Below are positions 42,515 through 53,946 of a DNA stretch of 64,000 bases, piece after piece (position 1 is the stretch's first letter; each line of letters begins with the position of its first letter). The position numbers and the translations under genes are program-made. Origin of the DNA: Heligmosomoides polygyrus polygyrus (lineage: Eukaryota; Nematoda; Chromadorea; Rhabditida; Heligmosomidae). The stretch lies in the NCBI GenBank assembly GCA_947396885.1, contig OX377201.1, positions 5,380,934-5,444,933 on the forward strand, in the 5' to 3' direction. The notes beneath the pieces are model-generated. The model searched no databases, was not told the origin of the DNA, and saw only the letters and a list, made by a program, of their open reading frames with translations.

Positions 42515-43421
42515 TTAGGGGAGGGGGGCCAAAAGTAATGAGACAAATTGAAAAAAAATCTTTATCTCTTTATAACTCAATTACAACTCAACGATGCTGA
42601 GAAATGTATTTGCCATTAAGGGCAGTGACCTTGCTGCCATCGCTCAGCCAACTTCCTGATCCCATCGTTCCAGAACTGCTTGAGCCTGGTGTTGATCAAC
42701 TGCTCGATATGGTTGTCAAAGACTGCTTGGGTTTTTGTGTCCCTTCCGACCAGGAAGTCCCGTAGGCCCAAGAAGTGGTGGTAGTCGCATGGAGAGATGT
42801 CAGGCGAATACGGTGGTTGAGGCATGTGAACGTAGCCCAGCTGGCCAAGCTTATCCGTGGTTACTTGTTCCCGATGGGTGCGGCGTTGTCGAAGAGTAGG
42901 ACCTTCTTGAAGCGCTGCGAATGAATAAGAGCGAGTCGCCTGCCCATCTCTTCAATTTCGTTCACCATGACCTTGGAGTTCATCGTAGTGCTCTTGGGAA
43001 ACAGCTTCCGGTAAACCGATCCATGGGCGCAGACCCAAAAGCTCCAAAGGTGCTTCTCGTCGTGAACATCTCGCCGAACGAAGGTTGGTAACAGGTTACC
43101 AAGCCTCAGCCAAACTCGCTGCTTGGCAGGGTTAAGGTAGAAGACGTGCTTCTCATCTTGCGTGACTATTGAGCCCAGGCTGCTCGGGGTTGGGAATTGA
43201 CGGAGATTTGCGCGAAACAGGTCGACTCGTCAGACCGGGGTTTCGGCACGAGACAGGCTGGGGTTTTGGCATGCTTTTGGAAAGGGCGGAAGTGTAACTT
43301 CTCAGATGGGCTTCAATAAGTAGCATACAGACATACAAATACGATAAGCACGAAACCAGACTCCAGCCACGAGATATGTGGACACGGCACGGGTTGTCTC
43401 ATTACTTTTGCCCCCCCCTAA
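42515..43421 (-). mobile_element. Internally deleted poly-G/poly-C mariner, copy 2
   Basis: The ends TTAGGGGAGGGGGGCCAAAA and CTTTTGCCCCCCCCTAA bound it. TA follows at 43422-43423, while the left flank is CA. The 907-bp layout matches 1311-2245, including the same missing N-terminal transposase region. Confidence 0.83.
42616..43190 (-). pseudogene. Mariner transposase fragment, catalytic half
   Basis: On the minus strand: VTQDEKHVFYLNPAKQRVW, VCAHGSVYRKLFPKST, VLLFDNAAP. A one-base deletion then shifts the frame before MPQPPYSPDISPCDYHHF (third catalytic Asp intact here). It ends RKLAERWQQGHCP. All three Asp are still readable across the shift. No N-terminal DNA-binding region. Confidence 0.8.
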
Positions 43422-43423
43422 TA

Positions 43424-44030
43424 TTTATTATCGCCACAATATCTTTTATATTGCAGACAAAATTTATTTCCGGATAGACTTTGAAGTCAAGTGGAGCCGC
43501 AGTATAGGCCTGTTCTTTTTCTCGTTTTTAGTATAGTATATTACGCATTTTTGCTCATAAGAAGAATATTGTTTGCAGGCTCATGAATTTTTTGAGGTAT
43601 TTCAGGATCAGCAACGTTGACAAAACAATTATGACTCCTCAGTTTCCTACGTATTTTTGTCTAGATTATTGTTTACTTCCTTGTTCTTTTATTGTGTTCT
43701 TGACATACCAACCATAGTGTCTTCTTCTGTGGAGTGCTGGCTGTTTTTTCTTCTTTTTGACGCACCCATGAATGCATAAATAAATAAATAAATAAGCAAT
43801 CGAGGTTGACCGCTTAAACTGTAGCGCTTCGAACTTTCCCCTACTTCCCCTCGGCTTAGTATCGAAACGGAATTGAGAACAAAGCTTCTTTTTTTCAACC
43901 GACGCCCTAAATATGCTATTTTCAGACCGCCAGACCAGACGCTTTTCAGTGCAGACTTGACGCTTTGAAGTCAACCTTGCCCGCCTTCCACTTTAAAGTC
44001 AATTCGGAGTTATTGAGGAATTAGCAGATA
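43424..44030. other. Unassigned stretch with (AAAT)n
   Basis: (AAAT)n at about 43777-43795. No gene recognised. Confidence 0.3.
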
Positions 44031-44090
44031 ATAAAAAAGATAAAGGACGGCGTTATTCAATCTCTTTAGGGATGCGCCACGCATTCGCCA
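44031..44090 (-). repeat. SINE-A 3' end fragment
   Basis: GATAAAGGACGGCGTTATTC and GGGATGCGCCACGCATTC mark the 3' terminus; the rest is absent. Confidence 0.6.
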
Positions 44091-45773
44091 TTCATTAAGT
44101 TTACTCACAATGCCCATATCTTTAAATTCTTGTAAACTTAAGCGAGCTAGAATCTCTTGCAGCATTTTGACTTTTTGCTGCTAGTGAGAAATATTTCCAG
44201 TCATTAGTGAACCCCCCCCCCCCCCCCCCCCCTCTGTTTGCCTTTCCCACATGAGGGATATACAGGGCATTCGTCCGATTAGTGCATTTATATAACCACC
44301 TTGTTACTTGAAACAAACTTTGCATCATTGTTCTACTCTTCGTAAGTATTAGGTAGGTCCAAAACTTTAGTTTTTTGCTGATTTTAGTACAGTGAGCGGT
44401 ATTCCGATGCGCGTACAGTCAACACTTCTGCTGGAAATACAGACAAGGAAAGTAGTAATAAATGTGACAACCATGAGCAGCCCGATCAACATAACAACAC
44501 TAAGTAGGGAAGGAACTCGTTCACATTTTCTACACCTCCATGAAGCCGTTTATCAGCTGCCCTGCTCCCAGTTGTAGGCATTGGATATTACACGCTATTT
44601 CCCGCGGCTTGGTTGGACGTAGCTAAGGGAAATGGCAGTGATTAGCGTCGACTACGTATTCTTAGAAGTATATTTCATCGATGCTTCCATTTTCTGCCAC
44701 TCTAAATGCGGATTTACTACTTGTAATAAATTGCATCTTTAAAGAATAGGGTAGAAGAACAAGAAGCAAACTACAGCAAATGTGTTAACTTCACCGATAC
44801 CTACCGTACCTGCTGCACCGTAATAATGAAGCCATTGACTACAACATTCGTGATCAGCACCACACCAACTCCCATAGGTGAAGTCTAGGCGAAATCGGTG
44901 AGTATTTTCTCTGCAACCTTAGCCATCCATACCTAGCGTGTTTCAGTTTCGTGATTTAACTCCTAAATAAGCCCCTGGGTGACGTTTGGGCGAAACGTTC
45001 TGACATCTCTTCTCCCTACTTTAGGAGTCGAAAAAGAACAGTAGTAGCCTATACTTGGAATGCTGATTACAAATCTGACACCTACTTTACTTCACTTACT
45101 AAATTTTGGCCAACTGCAGTAGGAAAGGGTGCGGTTGGGTAAGACTGTCGTCGAATTAGCTCAAAATTTCGTCTACGGGGTTATTAGAGCTGCAGATTAC
45201 GAGATTTTTTTTGAAATGTCGGTTGATTACGGTAGATTACTACTGCAGGAGCGGATGAGTGAGGCTGTCGGGGTTATGGCCACCGATCTCGCCCAGACTT
45301 TGTCTATTCTAGATATTTAGGGTGTTGATCAGCTCCTCTCTACCTACTTTTGACTTTTTTGCTCAATGTTGTACATCGTTCAAAAAAGGATGCTTTGCTC
45401 CACAAGATAATAATAACAATAAGTTTATTATCGGCGACGGGAATAAAAGCAGAAACAGTATGAAGTTGGCTGATAACTTAGAAGAAGAACAATACAAAAT
45501 CATGTGTTGGTCGTTTTCGTTTGTTTTAGTTTTCATTAATTTTCAGGGTATTACATTGGAGTGAGGCAGAAGGCATAAATACATTGTTTTTACCAACAGC
45601 TTCTACCATTTGGTTTTTTGTGTTTCTTAGATAGCGTTATATGACGCTGGAAAGAAAATTTTTTGCTCTAGCAGGAAGTATGTCTACCTTTTTCGTACCT
45701 CGATTTTTTCACTTTTTAATGAACGATGAGATGAGCAAATTAAAATTATTAACCTTTTTTCGCACAGTGTCAT
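44091..45773. other. Unassigned stretch with 21-nt poly-C
   Basis: An uninterrupted C tract lies at 44212-44232. CCTGGGTGACGTTTGGGCG followed by AAACGTTCTGAC (about 44972-45003) resembles the terminal motif of Penelope-like or LINE repeats. A 63-codon frame at 45129-45320 is not recognised. Confidence 0.3.
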
Positions 45774-46070
45774 AAGGATAAAAGGACAAAGGACAGCGTT
45801 GCTCATTTCCTTTTGGGATGCGCCACGCATTCTACTTCAATGGGATGTCGTGGAGGCGACCTGAGCGTGTATTTGGCCACACAAAGACTTGCGGTGGCCA
45901 GCCGATGAGCACGACAGCGCTTTATCCTTCCGAGACAAGTCTGGTATCAATTCACCCACCCTGGAGGGATGAAAGGCTTGGTCGGCCTGGGCGGGAAATC
46001 CGAACAAGGAACCTGGTATAGGGTGCAGGCGACAGCCGGCGCCTCCTCCGACTGCGCTACACGCGCCTTA
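45774..46070 (-). repeat. SINE-A, near full length
   Basis: AAGGATAAAAGG tail to GCTACACGCGCC head on the minus strand, well conserved. Confidence 0.85.
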
Positions 46071-47049
46071 AATTTTTAATAAAGATCAACTAAATTAGGG
46101 TTGAATTATATGTAAAGTATATAGTTAAGCTGTAAAACGTAAAATACAAAAATAAACATAAAATATAAAATTTAAGTTTTTTCAAACATTTACAAAAAGT
46201 CGTTAAGCCAGATTTCAACGAAGAATGCCGTCAATTCGTTAAATTCGTTAAATCGTTGACCGTTAAATCTGCACCCCTGGTTCGAATGTTCTTTGGAGAC
46301 GTACTAGCCGTCGTCAGAAACGAATACGAGTGGAGGTGCGAAGTAATCCCGAGTAAGCCCACATGATCAAGTGCCGGTAGTAGTGAGAGTGTCAGGCCGT
46401 CTGATGCGGCTTACGCGACTAATAGACTGCAACAATGACGCGAGGCTCATTTCCGTTCGGACGAGCGATACGGTAATGAGGGCAAAGGGCAAGCGCATTC
46501 GGAAACGAGGGATGTGTTGTGTTTGTTTTGAAGGGATTCATTCCGCGTCAGTTTGTTTACTGACGCGGAATGAATCTCTTCAGCTTCCAGCTTCAACTAG
46601 TACGACAGAACTTCTTCGCGCCTACGCATCTGCACCTATGACTTGCTGGTTTGCTCGCTCTTTGAGCTGCTCCTGTTGCCTCATGAGCATGCTCCACATC
46701 GCCTGCTTCTGAGCATCAAAGAGCTACATCTACTCCGGATTCTTGCGGTCTAGACCGATTACTTACCGTCGAGCTCCTAATCGCCTACACCTCTTGTCGT
46801 CTCGTTCAACGCTTAGTTAGCCAAAGGGGTGCTAGCAATATTTCCATCCATCCCTGATGCGCGTCAGAGTGACCCATTGCCCTGTCGTCATTTGATTGAT
46901 ATGAAGAGCTGCTTCTTCTTCTTCGTGCAAGGCTTCAACGACAAACAAAGCTTAGATGGTTCCTTTGTAGGTCGCAGAGGTGTACAAACAAAAAAAGCAC
47001 GTTGAAGAACAGAATAAATGTGAAGGTTGCAATTCCTGTTGCATGTTAG
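46071..47049. other. Unassigned stretch with an 18-bp perfect hairpin
   Basis: Inverted repeats GATTCATTCCGCGTCAGT (46535-46552) and its complement (46559-46576) have a 6-nt loop. The small repeat shared with 30463-30530 lies at about 46200-46270. No gene recognised. Confidence 0.4.
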
Positions 47050-47142
47050 ATTAAAGGATAAAAGGGATTAAGCTCGACGCTAATTCAACCCGTTTGGGAT
47101 ACGCGAGGCATTCTTCCATGGGATATCGTGAAGGCAGACGTA
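47050..47142 (-). repeat. SINE-A 3' fragment
   Basis: AAAGGATAAAAGGGATTAAG and GGGATACGCGAGGCATTC match the 3' end, diverged. Confidence 0.5.
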
Positions 47143-47166
47143 TTTCTCTTATATCGATGAATTGTA

Positions 47167-48396
47167 TTAGGTTGTTGCGAAAGTTCCCGCCATTTCTTGG
47201 TGTGCTTTTTTCTCACTAGCACTACCTTCTAGCAACCTATCTTTTGTTCACTTAAAGAGATCAGGTATATATAAGTTTACTATTATTGCTAGATACTCAC
47301 TCTCGCGTAACTCCTAGAAAAATGGAGCTTTCAGAGGAGTACATGCGAGGTCTCTTATTGTAGGGCTCAAGTTTGGTGAGTCAGCGCCGCTTCCTGTCGT
47401 CACATCAATGGTGCATTTGGGGAGGACATAGTCTCCGATCGCACTGCCGAGAATGGTTCGCACGCTTTCGCAAAGGTGAGTTTAACCTTCAAGATTCGTT
47501 CAGGTCAGGAAGTGAATCCGATGTCGACAACGATTGCGACAACTGGTGGAATCGAACTCACGGCGGACTACTCGTGAACTTGAGCAGGACTTGGGTGTGC
47601 ACTACGCTACCATCGCCAGGACCTACATCAACTGGGTAAGGTGCACAAGTTGGCGAAGTGGGTTCCCCATGACCTCTCCGACCAGCGACGTGCTGAGATG
47701 GCCACTCAATTGCTCTCGTACAAGTGCACAGGTAGTGGGCTGAAGTCCATTATCACAGGAGATGAACAGAAGTGGTGTCTCTGCACGTCAACATCAAGAG
47801 GAGCAGACAATGTGTTGACAAGGGTGAGCAGCCTGAGCCACAGCCAAGGGAGGGTCCTCGCCCGTCGAAGATCATGCCTTTTGTTTGGTGGGACTAGAAA
47901 GGTGTCACCTGCTACGAGCTGCTGGCCCGGAACGAAACTCTAACAGTGGGCTTGTACTGTCAGCAGCTGGATAGCCGCCAAGATCGCAGAAAATCATCCG
48001 AATCGTGGCGCAATCCGATTCTTGCACGACAATGCTCGACCACACACCGCAAGAATGACTCGCCAAAAGCTTCTCGACCATGGATAGGAAGTGCCGCCTC
48101 ATCCCCCCCCCCCTGTACAGCCCAGATATTACCCCAACAGATTGCCACCTTTTCCTGTCCCTCTTCAATGCCATGCAAGGAGAAACGTTCGATGAGGAGT
48201 ACGATATGGAACGCTGGCCGACTGGCTTTTCCAAAGCCAGAAAAGTTCTACGCTAACGGGATCGGGAGCCTGCCTGAAAGGTGCTGAAGAGTACTAGAAC
48301 ATGATGGCGGTTACTTCGTTTCTTGACGTGTTTCCTTTTTTATAAAACTAAAAAATGTGGTGTCTTGAAAATGGCGAGAACTTCTGCAACAATACA
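47167..48396 (+). mobile_element. Mariner M4 with TIRs
   Basis: The TIRs TTAGGTTGTTGCGAAAGTTC and (GAACTTCTGCAACAA) are inverted. The left flank is TA at 47165-47166; the right end is mutated (about 48396). About 1.23 kb. Confidence 0.8.
47322..48340 (+). pseudogene. Mariner M4 transposase, frameshifted
   Basis: MELSEEYMRG at 47322 is soon cut by a stop. Later segments across frames are EWFARFRKGEFNLQDSFRSG (HTH domain end), LRQLVESNSRRTTRELEQDL, GVHYATIART, VPHDLSDQRRAEM, LLARNETLTVGLYCQQLDS and KFYANGIGSLPERC. Around 48020-48130 the frame holding the second and third catalytic Asp is shifted (ARPHTARMT and DITPTDCHLF read in another frame). Inactive. Confidence 0.75.
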
Positions 48397-48423
48397 TAGT
48401 GCACAGTCGATGTGGAAGTCAAT

Positions 48424-48500
48424 GTGTATCCTTCCGAGACAAGTCTACTACGAATTTGCCGGATTCGCAAAGTAAAAGACTACGGGGTATTGAGCGGAAT
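48424..48500 (-). repeat. SINE-A fragment
   Basis: TATCCTTCCGAGACAAGTCT and GAATTTGCCGGATTCG match part of the minus-strand body. Confidence 0.4.
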
Positions 48501-48825
48501 ATGAACGCTGAATGAATTCGGTGTTCGCGAAAACCGGAACCGACAATCGGCTGACCATGTATGTATTGGACTAACGAGGAAACTGCCTCAACGGTGCGCC
48601 GGAGTGACAACCACAAATAACACAGGAAGAATTTCTACCCTCGAAATAGTAAGAAAACATGGCACTAAAAATTTTCTGCGGTTAACTGTGAGCTTACCAC
48701 TCAGGTACGATGTGAGCGCAGCTTTTCATTGTGACTACAGGGTGCGGCAAAATTACCCGTGCACCTAAACATTTTAATTTTTTAAAATTTCTTGGAAATT
48801 TTCCCGCTTTATTTGCCTAATATAT

Positions 48826-49131
48826 TACAACCATGCGACAAAGGTTCGGTGTCGCCTCGATAGCTGACAAGTTGCGCGAAGCACGCCTACGATGGTATGG
48901 CCACGTCCTTCGCGCTAACGACGACACCGTGTGTAAGATTGGCCTGAATCTTGAAGTCCCTGGAAAACGGCCCAGAGGACGTCCGAAACAACGTTGGCTA
49001 GATACGTTGCATATGGACTTGAAGTTAGCTGGTGTCCATCCCGACCAAGCGTTTGATCGGGAGAAGTGGCGTCACCAGACCAGAAGAGCGGACCCCGCCA
49101 CCAAGCGGGACAAATGCTATTGAAAATGATG
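48826..49131 (+). mobile_element. RTE 3' fragment with 15-bp TSD, nested
   Basis: ATTTGCCTAATATAT lies at 48811-48825 and 49132-49146. The insert encodes LREARLRWYGHVLRANDD, GKRPRGRPKQRWLDTLHMDL and RRADPATKRD, then stops. This is the C terminus of the same RTE subfamily as 28123-29934. Confidence 0.88.
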
Positions 49132-49177
49132 ATTTGCCTAATATATATTGACTGAACAGTGTGGCACTCATACGTAG

Positions 49178-50248
49178 TTGAGTGCAAAACGGTCAGGCGT
49201 TCCAGCCCACGGAGATATTATCGAACTTCATAAGTCCGGCGAGCAAGCGAGAGATATTGTGAAGATCCTTTCCGTGCCCCAAAGAACGGTTCAGGATGCA
49301 GTTAAACGTAACAAGGAATTGAAGACGGAAGACTATAGAAAAGGAAGAGGGTGCCCCACGACAGTTACCAGCCGGAAAATGTAAATCTCATGAGAGAAAA
49401 AATCCGGAAAAACGCCAGGAGATCGACGCCCCAGATGGCAAAAGACGTAGGAATAAGCGAAAGGTCAATAAGAAGGATAGTCAGGGGAAAACTTAAGAAG
49501 TTCCCTTATCGTCTGCAGAAATGCCAACTCCTGACGGACACTATGACGAAGAGGAGATTGGAAAGATGCAAAAGGTTGCTGCAACGATTCACGGTGGCAC
49601 GCGCTCGAGACATCGTCTTTGGCGATGAAAAGATTCTCAGGTTGAATCCAGCCTTCAACTCCCAAAATGAGAGGATTACTGGGACCCGCTTGCTAACGAT
49701 ACCGCCAAAGGACGACTTCACGAAAGTGCGAAACAGCCTCACTCCATTGTGGTTTGCGGAGAAGTCACATTTTCAGGAAAAACTCCACCTGATTTCGTCG
49801 AAGCTGGCGTTAAAATCAACGCAGAAGTTTACAAGGATATCCTGAAAGATGTTTTCAAGCCAGGGCCGATTCACACCTCGGAGAAGCCTATTGGTGCTTT
49901 CAACAAGATTCTGCTCCAGAACACGAAGCGATGATGGTCCAGGACCGGTGCGCCGAGCAGCTGCCTGACTTCATCACAGACGACGAATGGCCCTGCGGTT
50001 CTCCGGACCTTAACCGGGTGGATTATTCTGTGTGGTCCGTCGTAGAGAAAAAAGCTTGCTCTACCAGGCACCCAAATTTGGACTCTGTCAAGGTAGCGCT
50101 TTTGAAAGAACCGCACCTGCGTGCCACATGCGAACCTTTGTCGAACTTCAGAAGGACTGTGTGGAGGGTGAAGGCGGTCATTTCGAAAACTGTTAGCATG
50201 CCTCGAATTGTCATGTTTGTAGTAGATAAGCTTGATAGTTGGAATTGA
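49178..50248 (+). pseudogene. DD37D transposase, frameshifted
   Basis: Frames together give GDIIELHKSGEQARDIVKIL and VPQRTVQDAVKR (HTH 1), KNARRSTPQMAKDVGISERS (HTH 2), IVFGDEKILRLN (first catalytic Asp), VTFSGKTPPDFVEAGVKINA, then FQQDSAPEHEAMM (second Asp, in a frame overlapping 49900-49940) and SPDLNRVDYSVW (third Asp). There are 37 residues between the second and third Asp, placing it with DD37D (maT-like) elements. At least three shifts; inactive as it stands. Confidence 0.8.
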
Positions 50249-50315
50249 TCTGCGATGTTTGATTTCAAAATGCTATTGAATTTTCAGTGCACGGGTAATT
50301 TTGCCGCACCCTGTA

Positions 50316-51284
50316 GCTTACTGTCGTCGTTTCTTGCTCCTTACGATTTCGGGATTTTTTTTACTCTGAACTCGATTATAACTGGAGTCTGCGTGTTCCT
50401 TTCATAACTCATCGTACTTTACATAGCTGTGGTACTGGTACTGAATCTGTAAGTGTCGACGAAAGTGAAGAAAGTAAGGAAAACTTCAGAGCGCAGCAAA
50501 CTCCAAAAAGACGTGATGTGGCCGTTCCTTGATGGAAACTCGATAATAGAGTGAAAAATGGAATTGAGTTTCATGATCCAAACCCTTTGATGTCATTTTC
50601 GCAAAGCAGCACCTTCACCACTGCGCCAAAATTTCGGCAGAAATAATAAATGTTTTCTTAGTATGGAGAGGGTGGAAATCCCTTCTATAGTATACGTTTA
50701 TGCCCTTCCGGCGTAGTTGAAACAGTTCTGTTGAATCTGAGAATGGATCTGAGACTTTCTGACTCGATTCATTACTTTCTTAATCTCTAGTTTTCGTTTC
50801 TTTGTTATAATTGTAATATACAAGCTAGGGCCCGGGTGTTGTTCATCTCCGCTCGTAAAAAAGAACTAGGGTTGGAAGGTGAAAAAATGGAGAAGCACAT
50901 AGGACGGTGGATAAGGAGCATCCCATTAGACTTCAGTATTCACTATAACATTGTATTCCAAACTACACGAGGCACTGATCTCGTGCGAAACTAAATGAAG
51001 TAAAATCTATGGCGTTTACCAGCTGAACAAACCGACGCCGCTTTTGCGGCTTTACGTTTCAACAAATTTTTCCGTCTCCAAATCCAATAAGGCTATTTTA
51101 TGGCAACTTCCGAACCTTCAAAATAGTACTTAAACCAGTTTTCTGCGTCGTTGGCTTCCGTGAGATGTAAGCATGAATAACTTCCACTTGAGTGCTGAAC
51201 TGAAATCGCACTTGAAAGGCGCAAGGCGCAGACTTGCACTCTGCTGTCCTTTGAAGTCACTCTGCGCTCTCTTGAGTTTTTGGC
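50316..51284. other. Unassigned stretch
   Basis: No gene or repeat recognised. Confidence 0.3.
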
Positions 51285-51590
51285 AGGGATAAAGGATAAA
51301 GGATAAAGCACGTCGTTACCTAATCTTTTTTGGGATGCGCCACGCATTCTATTTACTTCTACGAGATGTCATAGAGGCGTTTTGAAAGCGGATTTGTCCA
51401 AACAATGACTTGCGGTGGCTAGCCGATGAACAAGTCAGCGCTCTATCCTTCCCAGACAAGTCTGGTACCAATTCACCGACCCCGAAGGGATGGAGGGCTT
51501 GGTTGACCTGGGCGGGAAATCCGAACCGAGAACCTTGTATGGAGTGCATGCGACGCCAGCACCTCCTCCCATTGCGCTGCACGAGCCCTT
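51285..51590 (-). repeat. SINE-A, near full length
   Basis: A triple GGATAAA tail at 51287-51309 and the complete body; the head is lightly mutated (ACGCCAGCACCTCCTCC). Confidence 0.85.
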
Positions 51591-52295
51591 AGCAAGAGAT
51601 GCATTAAAAAATCTGCAAGCATTTCAAAGACTGATGCTACGAGGAGTAGAAGCATGAGCTGTCAGAATTCTATCAAATATGGGCACCAGTAAGGGTCATA
51701 GTAAGCGCCAAATCTATAATGGCTTACCGTACCGGAGCCACATTGCCAAAGAGCCCACCCTCTTATGACCAACAGGCATTAGCATAAATGCGCGCTTGCA
51801 GCGCAAGCACCAGCGAGCAACAAGCTCGTTTCCGGGGTCGTAATGGAGGCGTGGCGCTGCTCATTTCTTCGAGCAGATCCGCCGCCTAATTTGATGGTAC
51901 TTATGGGCATGTTTTTCCAGCACAACGCTACGGTGAAGCCGCTTTCATGGCGCTAATTCTCACACAAGAAGAATCAGATGAGCTGGAGAGAAGGAAAGGC
52001 AATATCCGCTTCCCATGCATCACCTCAAGATTTTCGGAATGTTCAGGAAGAACGCTCTAAGCTGGGATGAAGACTTTTTTTAACAATTACGACAACAGCA
52101 ATGAGAAATTTGTATACCAGAAAACAGACTGAAAACATTCCTTGACGAGGATTTATGAAACGGCCAAAGTGGTTCTCCACCACCGAAAATGTCTACGGAA
52201 ACAGGGGATCAGATCTTTTTTGTGATAATGAATGGTAAAGTTGACTTTGGTTGTGCACCAAGTTCGAAAATTCTGGTGTAAGGTGACGCTGTGAT
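51591..52295. other. Unassigned stretch
   Basis: No gene or family recognised. Locally GC-rich around 51780-51890. Confidence 0.3.
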
Positions 52296-52560
52296 GTCAG
52301 TGGATTTAGTCCCTTCGCCGGATGCTCCACGCATCCTGTTTCTTCGGGTTATCGTGGAGGCCACCTGAATGCATACTTGGCCTATACAAAGAATTGCCGC
52401 TGTCCAGCCCACGGACAAATCAGCGCTTTATCCTTCCCAGACAAGTCTGGTGCTAAGTCGGAGGGATGGAGGGCTTGATTGGCCTGGGCGGAAAATGCGA
52501 ACCGAAAGCCTGGGATCGGTTGCAATGACTGCGCCTCCTCCGATTGCGCTACCACGCGAC
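52296..52560 (-). repeat. SINE-A, diverged
   Basis: Body blocks GTTATCGTGGAGGCCACCTG and CTTCCCAGACAAGTCTGG and the head complement CTGCGCCTCCTCCGATTGCG are present. The tail is lost. Confidence 0.7.
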
Positions 52561-52926
52561 AGAAAACTACTACAGGTTCTAGTTCTTTCGCCGTTGTAAA
52601 GAGCTGGTTCTTCGAATTCCTGAATCGGTTTTGCTTTAAAAATTTCGTTTGAAGTTATCAGTGGTCAGCAGTCATTATTCTTCTTGAAAGAATATAATAG
52701 TTCACTGCCTTTCTTCGCACCCTAACCACATGAAGCGTGCTGTAGTGAAAAACATGTTCCGAATCGCAACTCTCATATCCAGTGGGGAAGAGGACGTAAA
52801 GAATCAGGGAAGCTGGCACAAGAAATTGCAGATAGCAACGGATACAAGCACCACGCTATATCGTTACTGTGATCCTTCCAGGAACAAAGCAGTAGCCGCG
52901 CCATCTCTGGAAAGGTACCATTCAAA

Positions 52927-53322
52927 GTGCCATTCATCTCCTGTAATTTAAGCACTTCCCTTCGGAAGTGTGTGAGGAGAGCCGGGCTGGAGAATGTGGT
53001 AACTATTGTGAAGGTGTCACCAGACGACCTAACGGCAACTGGTTCGGAATCATCCTTAAGATCGCCTGTGTGTCACCCCTGGTTGCGCCGTCTGGCACAT
53101 GGCAGGGAAGGGGAGTGCACCTTACCAGGTGTGGTATACCGCATTACATGCCAGAGCTGTGGCGAGAAATATATCGGTGAGTCGGCGCAACCCCTACATG
53201 TTGCGGTCAAGGAGCACCTTAACGGCAAGGACTTTGAGGTCAGGGTGAAGCTGCTGGTAGTCGAAGCCCAGACTGCCGCTCGCAAGGCCCTAGAGGCACT
53301 CTGGATTCATGCCAACCCCTAG
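52927..53322 (+). pseudogene. GIY-YIG endonuclease domain of a Penelope-like element
   Basis: The peptide RKCVRRAGLENVVTIVKVSP precedes GVVYRITCQSCGEKYIGES, the GIY-YIG core with its cysteine pair, then VKEHLNGK and ARKALEALWIHA. This order matches the C-terminal endonuclease of Penelope-like retroelements, which nicks the target DNA. The preceding peptide (52730-52951, MKRAVVKNMFRIATLISSG) is in another frame. The catalytic Arg/Glu region looks shortened after NGK (the segment before DFEVRVKLLV is deleted). Probably non-functional. Confidence 0.7.
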
Positions 53323-53531
53323 CTAAGCCGGAAAAAAGAGTGCTTCTATCTAAGGGGCGACTGTGTCTCGACAACGGCCCTGCTGCCGACCGGTTGGCCC
53401 GTCTGGCTTCCTGTAAGGTGAGGATCTTGATCTCTCTATTAACTACGTGATCGAAAGGTAGTCCTGAATTTCTAAGGTTGAGAGAGATCTGATGCGCCAG
53501 CACATTTTGACTTGGTCCTTCATTTCAGGCT

Positions 53532-53556
53532 CTGAAGAAGGCGATACCGCCGAAAC
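53532..53556 (+). ncRNA. Hammerhead-like core motif
   Basis: CTGAAGA, then a GGCG/CGCC stem with an AUAC loop, then GAAAC. This is the arrangement of the hammerhead ribozyme core, which is known in Penelope-like elements. No convincing cleavage triplet or stem I could be placed, so activity is doubtful. Confidence 0.3.
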
Positions 53557-53639
53557 GTTAGCCAATAAAGATCTGTATAACCTCGTGTGGAGCTCAGTCA
53601 AACCAACGCAACAAGATTTCGTCATTCTGTTAAATTTAC

Positions 53640-53938
53640 GGGATAAAGGATAAAAGGATAAAGGACGGCATTATTCAATCCATTTTGAGATGCGCCACGC
53701 ATTCTACTTCTACGGGATGTCGTAGAGGCGACTTGAATGCGTATTTAGCCATACAATGACTTGCGCTGGCCAGTCGATGATAGTCAAAGCTTTATCCTTC
53801 CTAGGCAAGTGTGGTACCAATACTCCGACCCCGGCGGGATAGAGGGCTGGGTTGGCCTGGGCGGGAAGTCCGAACCAGGAACCTGGAGTCGGGTGCACGC
53901 GACAGCCGGCGTCTCCTCCAACTGCTTTACACGCGCCC
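53640..53938 (-). repeat. SINE-A with 8-bp TSD
   Basis: AAATTTAC lies at 53632-53639 and 53939-53946. Full-length copy with a doubled GGATAAA tail. Confidence 0.82.
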
Positions 53939-53946
53939 AAATTTAC

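Larger units (their letters stand above)
48738..50313 (+). mobile_element. DD37D Tc1/mariner element with nested RTE fragment
   Basis: TIRs CAGGGTGCGGCAAAATTACC and its complement end at 50313, flanked by TA (48736-48737, 50314-50315). A ~306-bp RTE fragment with its own target duplication lies near the left end. Without it the element is about 1.26 kb. Confidence 0.88.
52731..53600 (+). mobile_element. Penelope-like element, 3' part
   Basis: 5'-truncated copy holding the linker, the GIY-YIG endonuclease region and a terminal sequence with the CTGAAGA...GAAAC signature at 53532-53556. SINE-A (53640-53938) follows directly. The reverse-transcriptase domain is absent. Confidence 0.65.

Noticed and set aside
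45129..45320. 63-codon frame, protein-like composition
   Set aside because: It starts with GTG, has no family, and shows no clear splice sites or promoter.
46371..46712. 113-codon frame
   Set aside because: It runs through a perfect hairpin and has no motif; chance frame.
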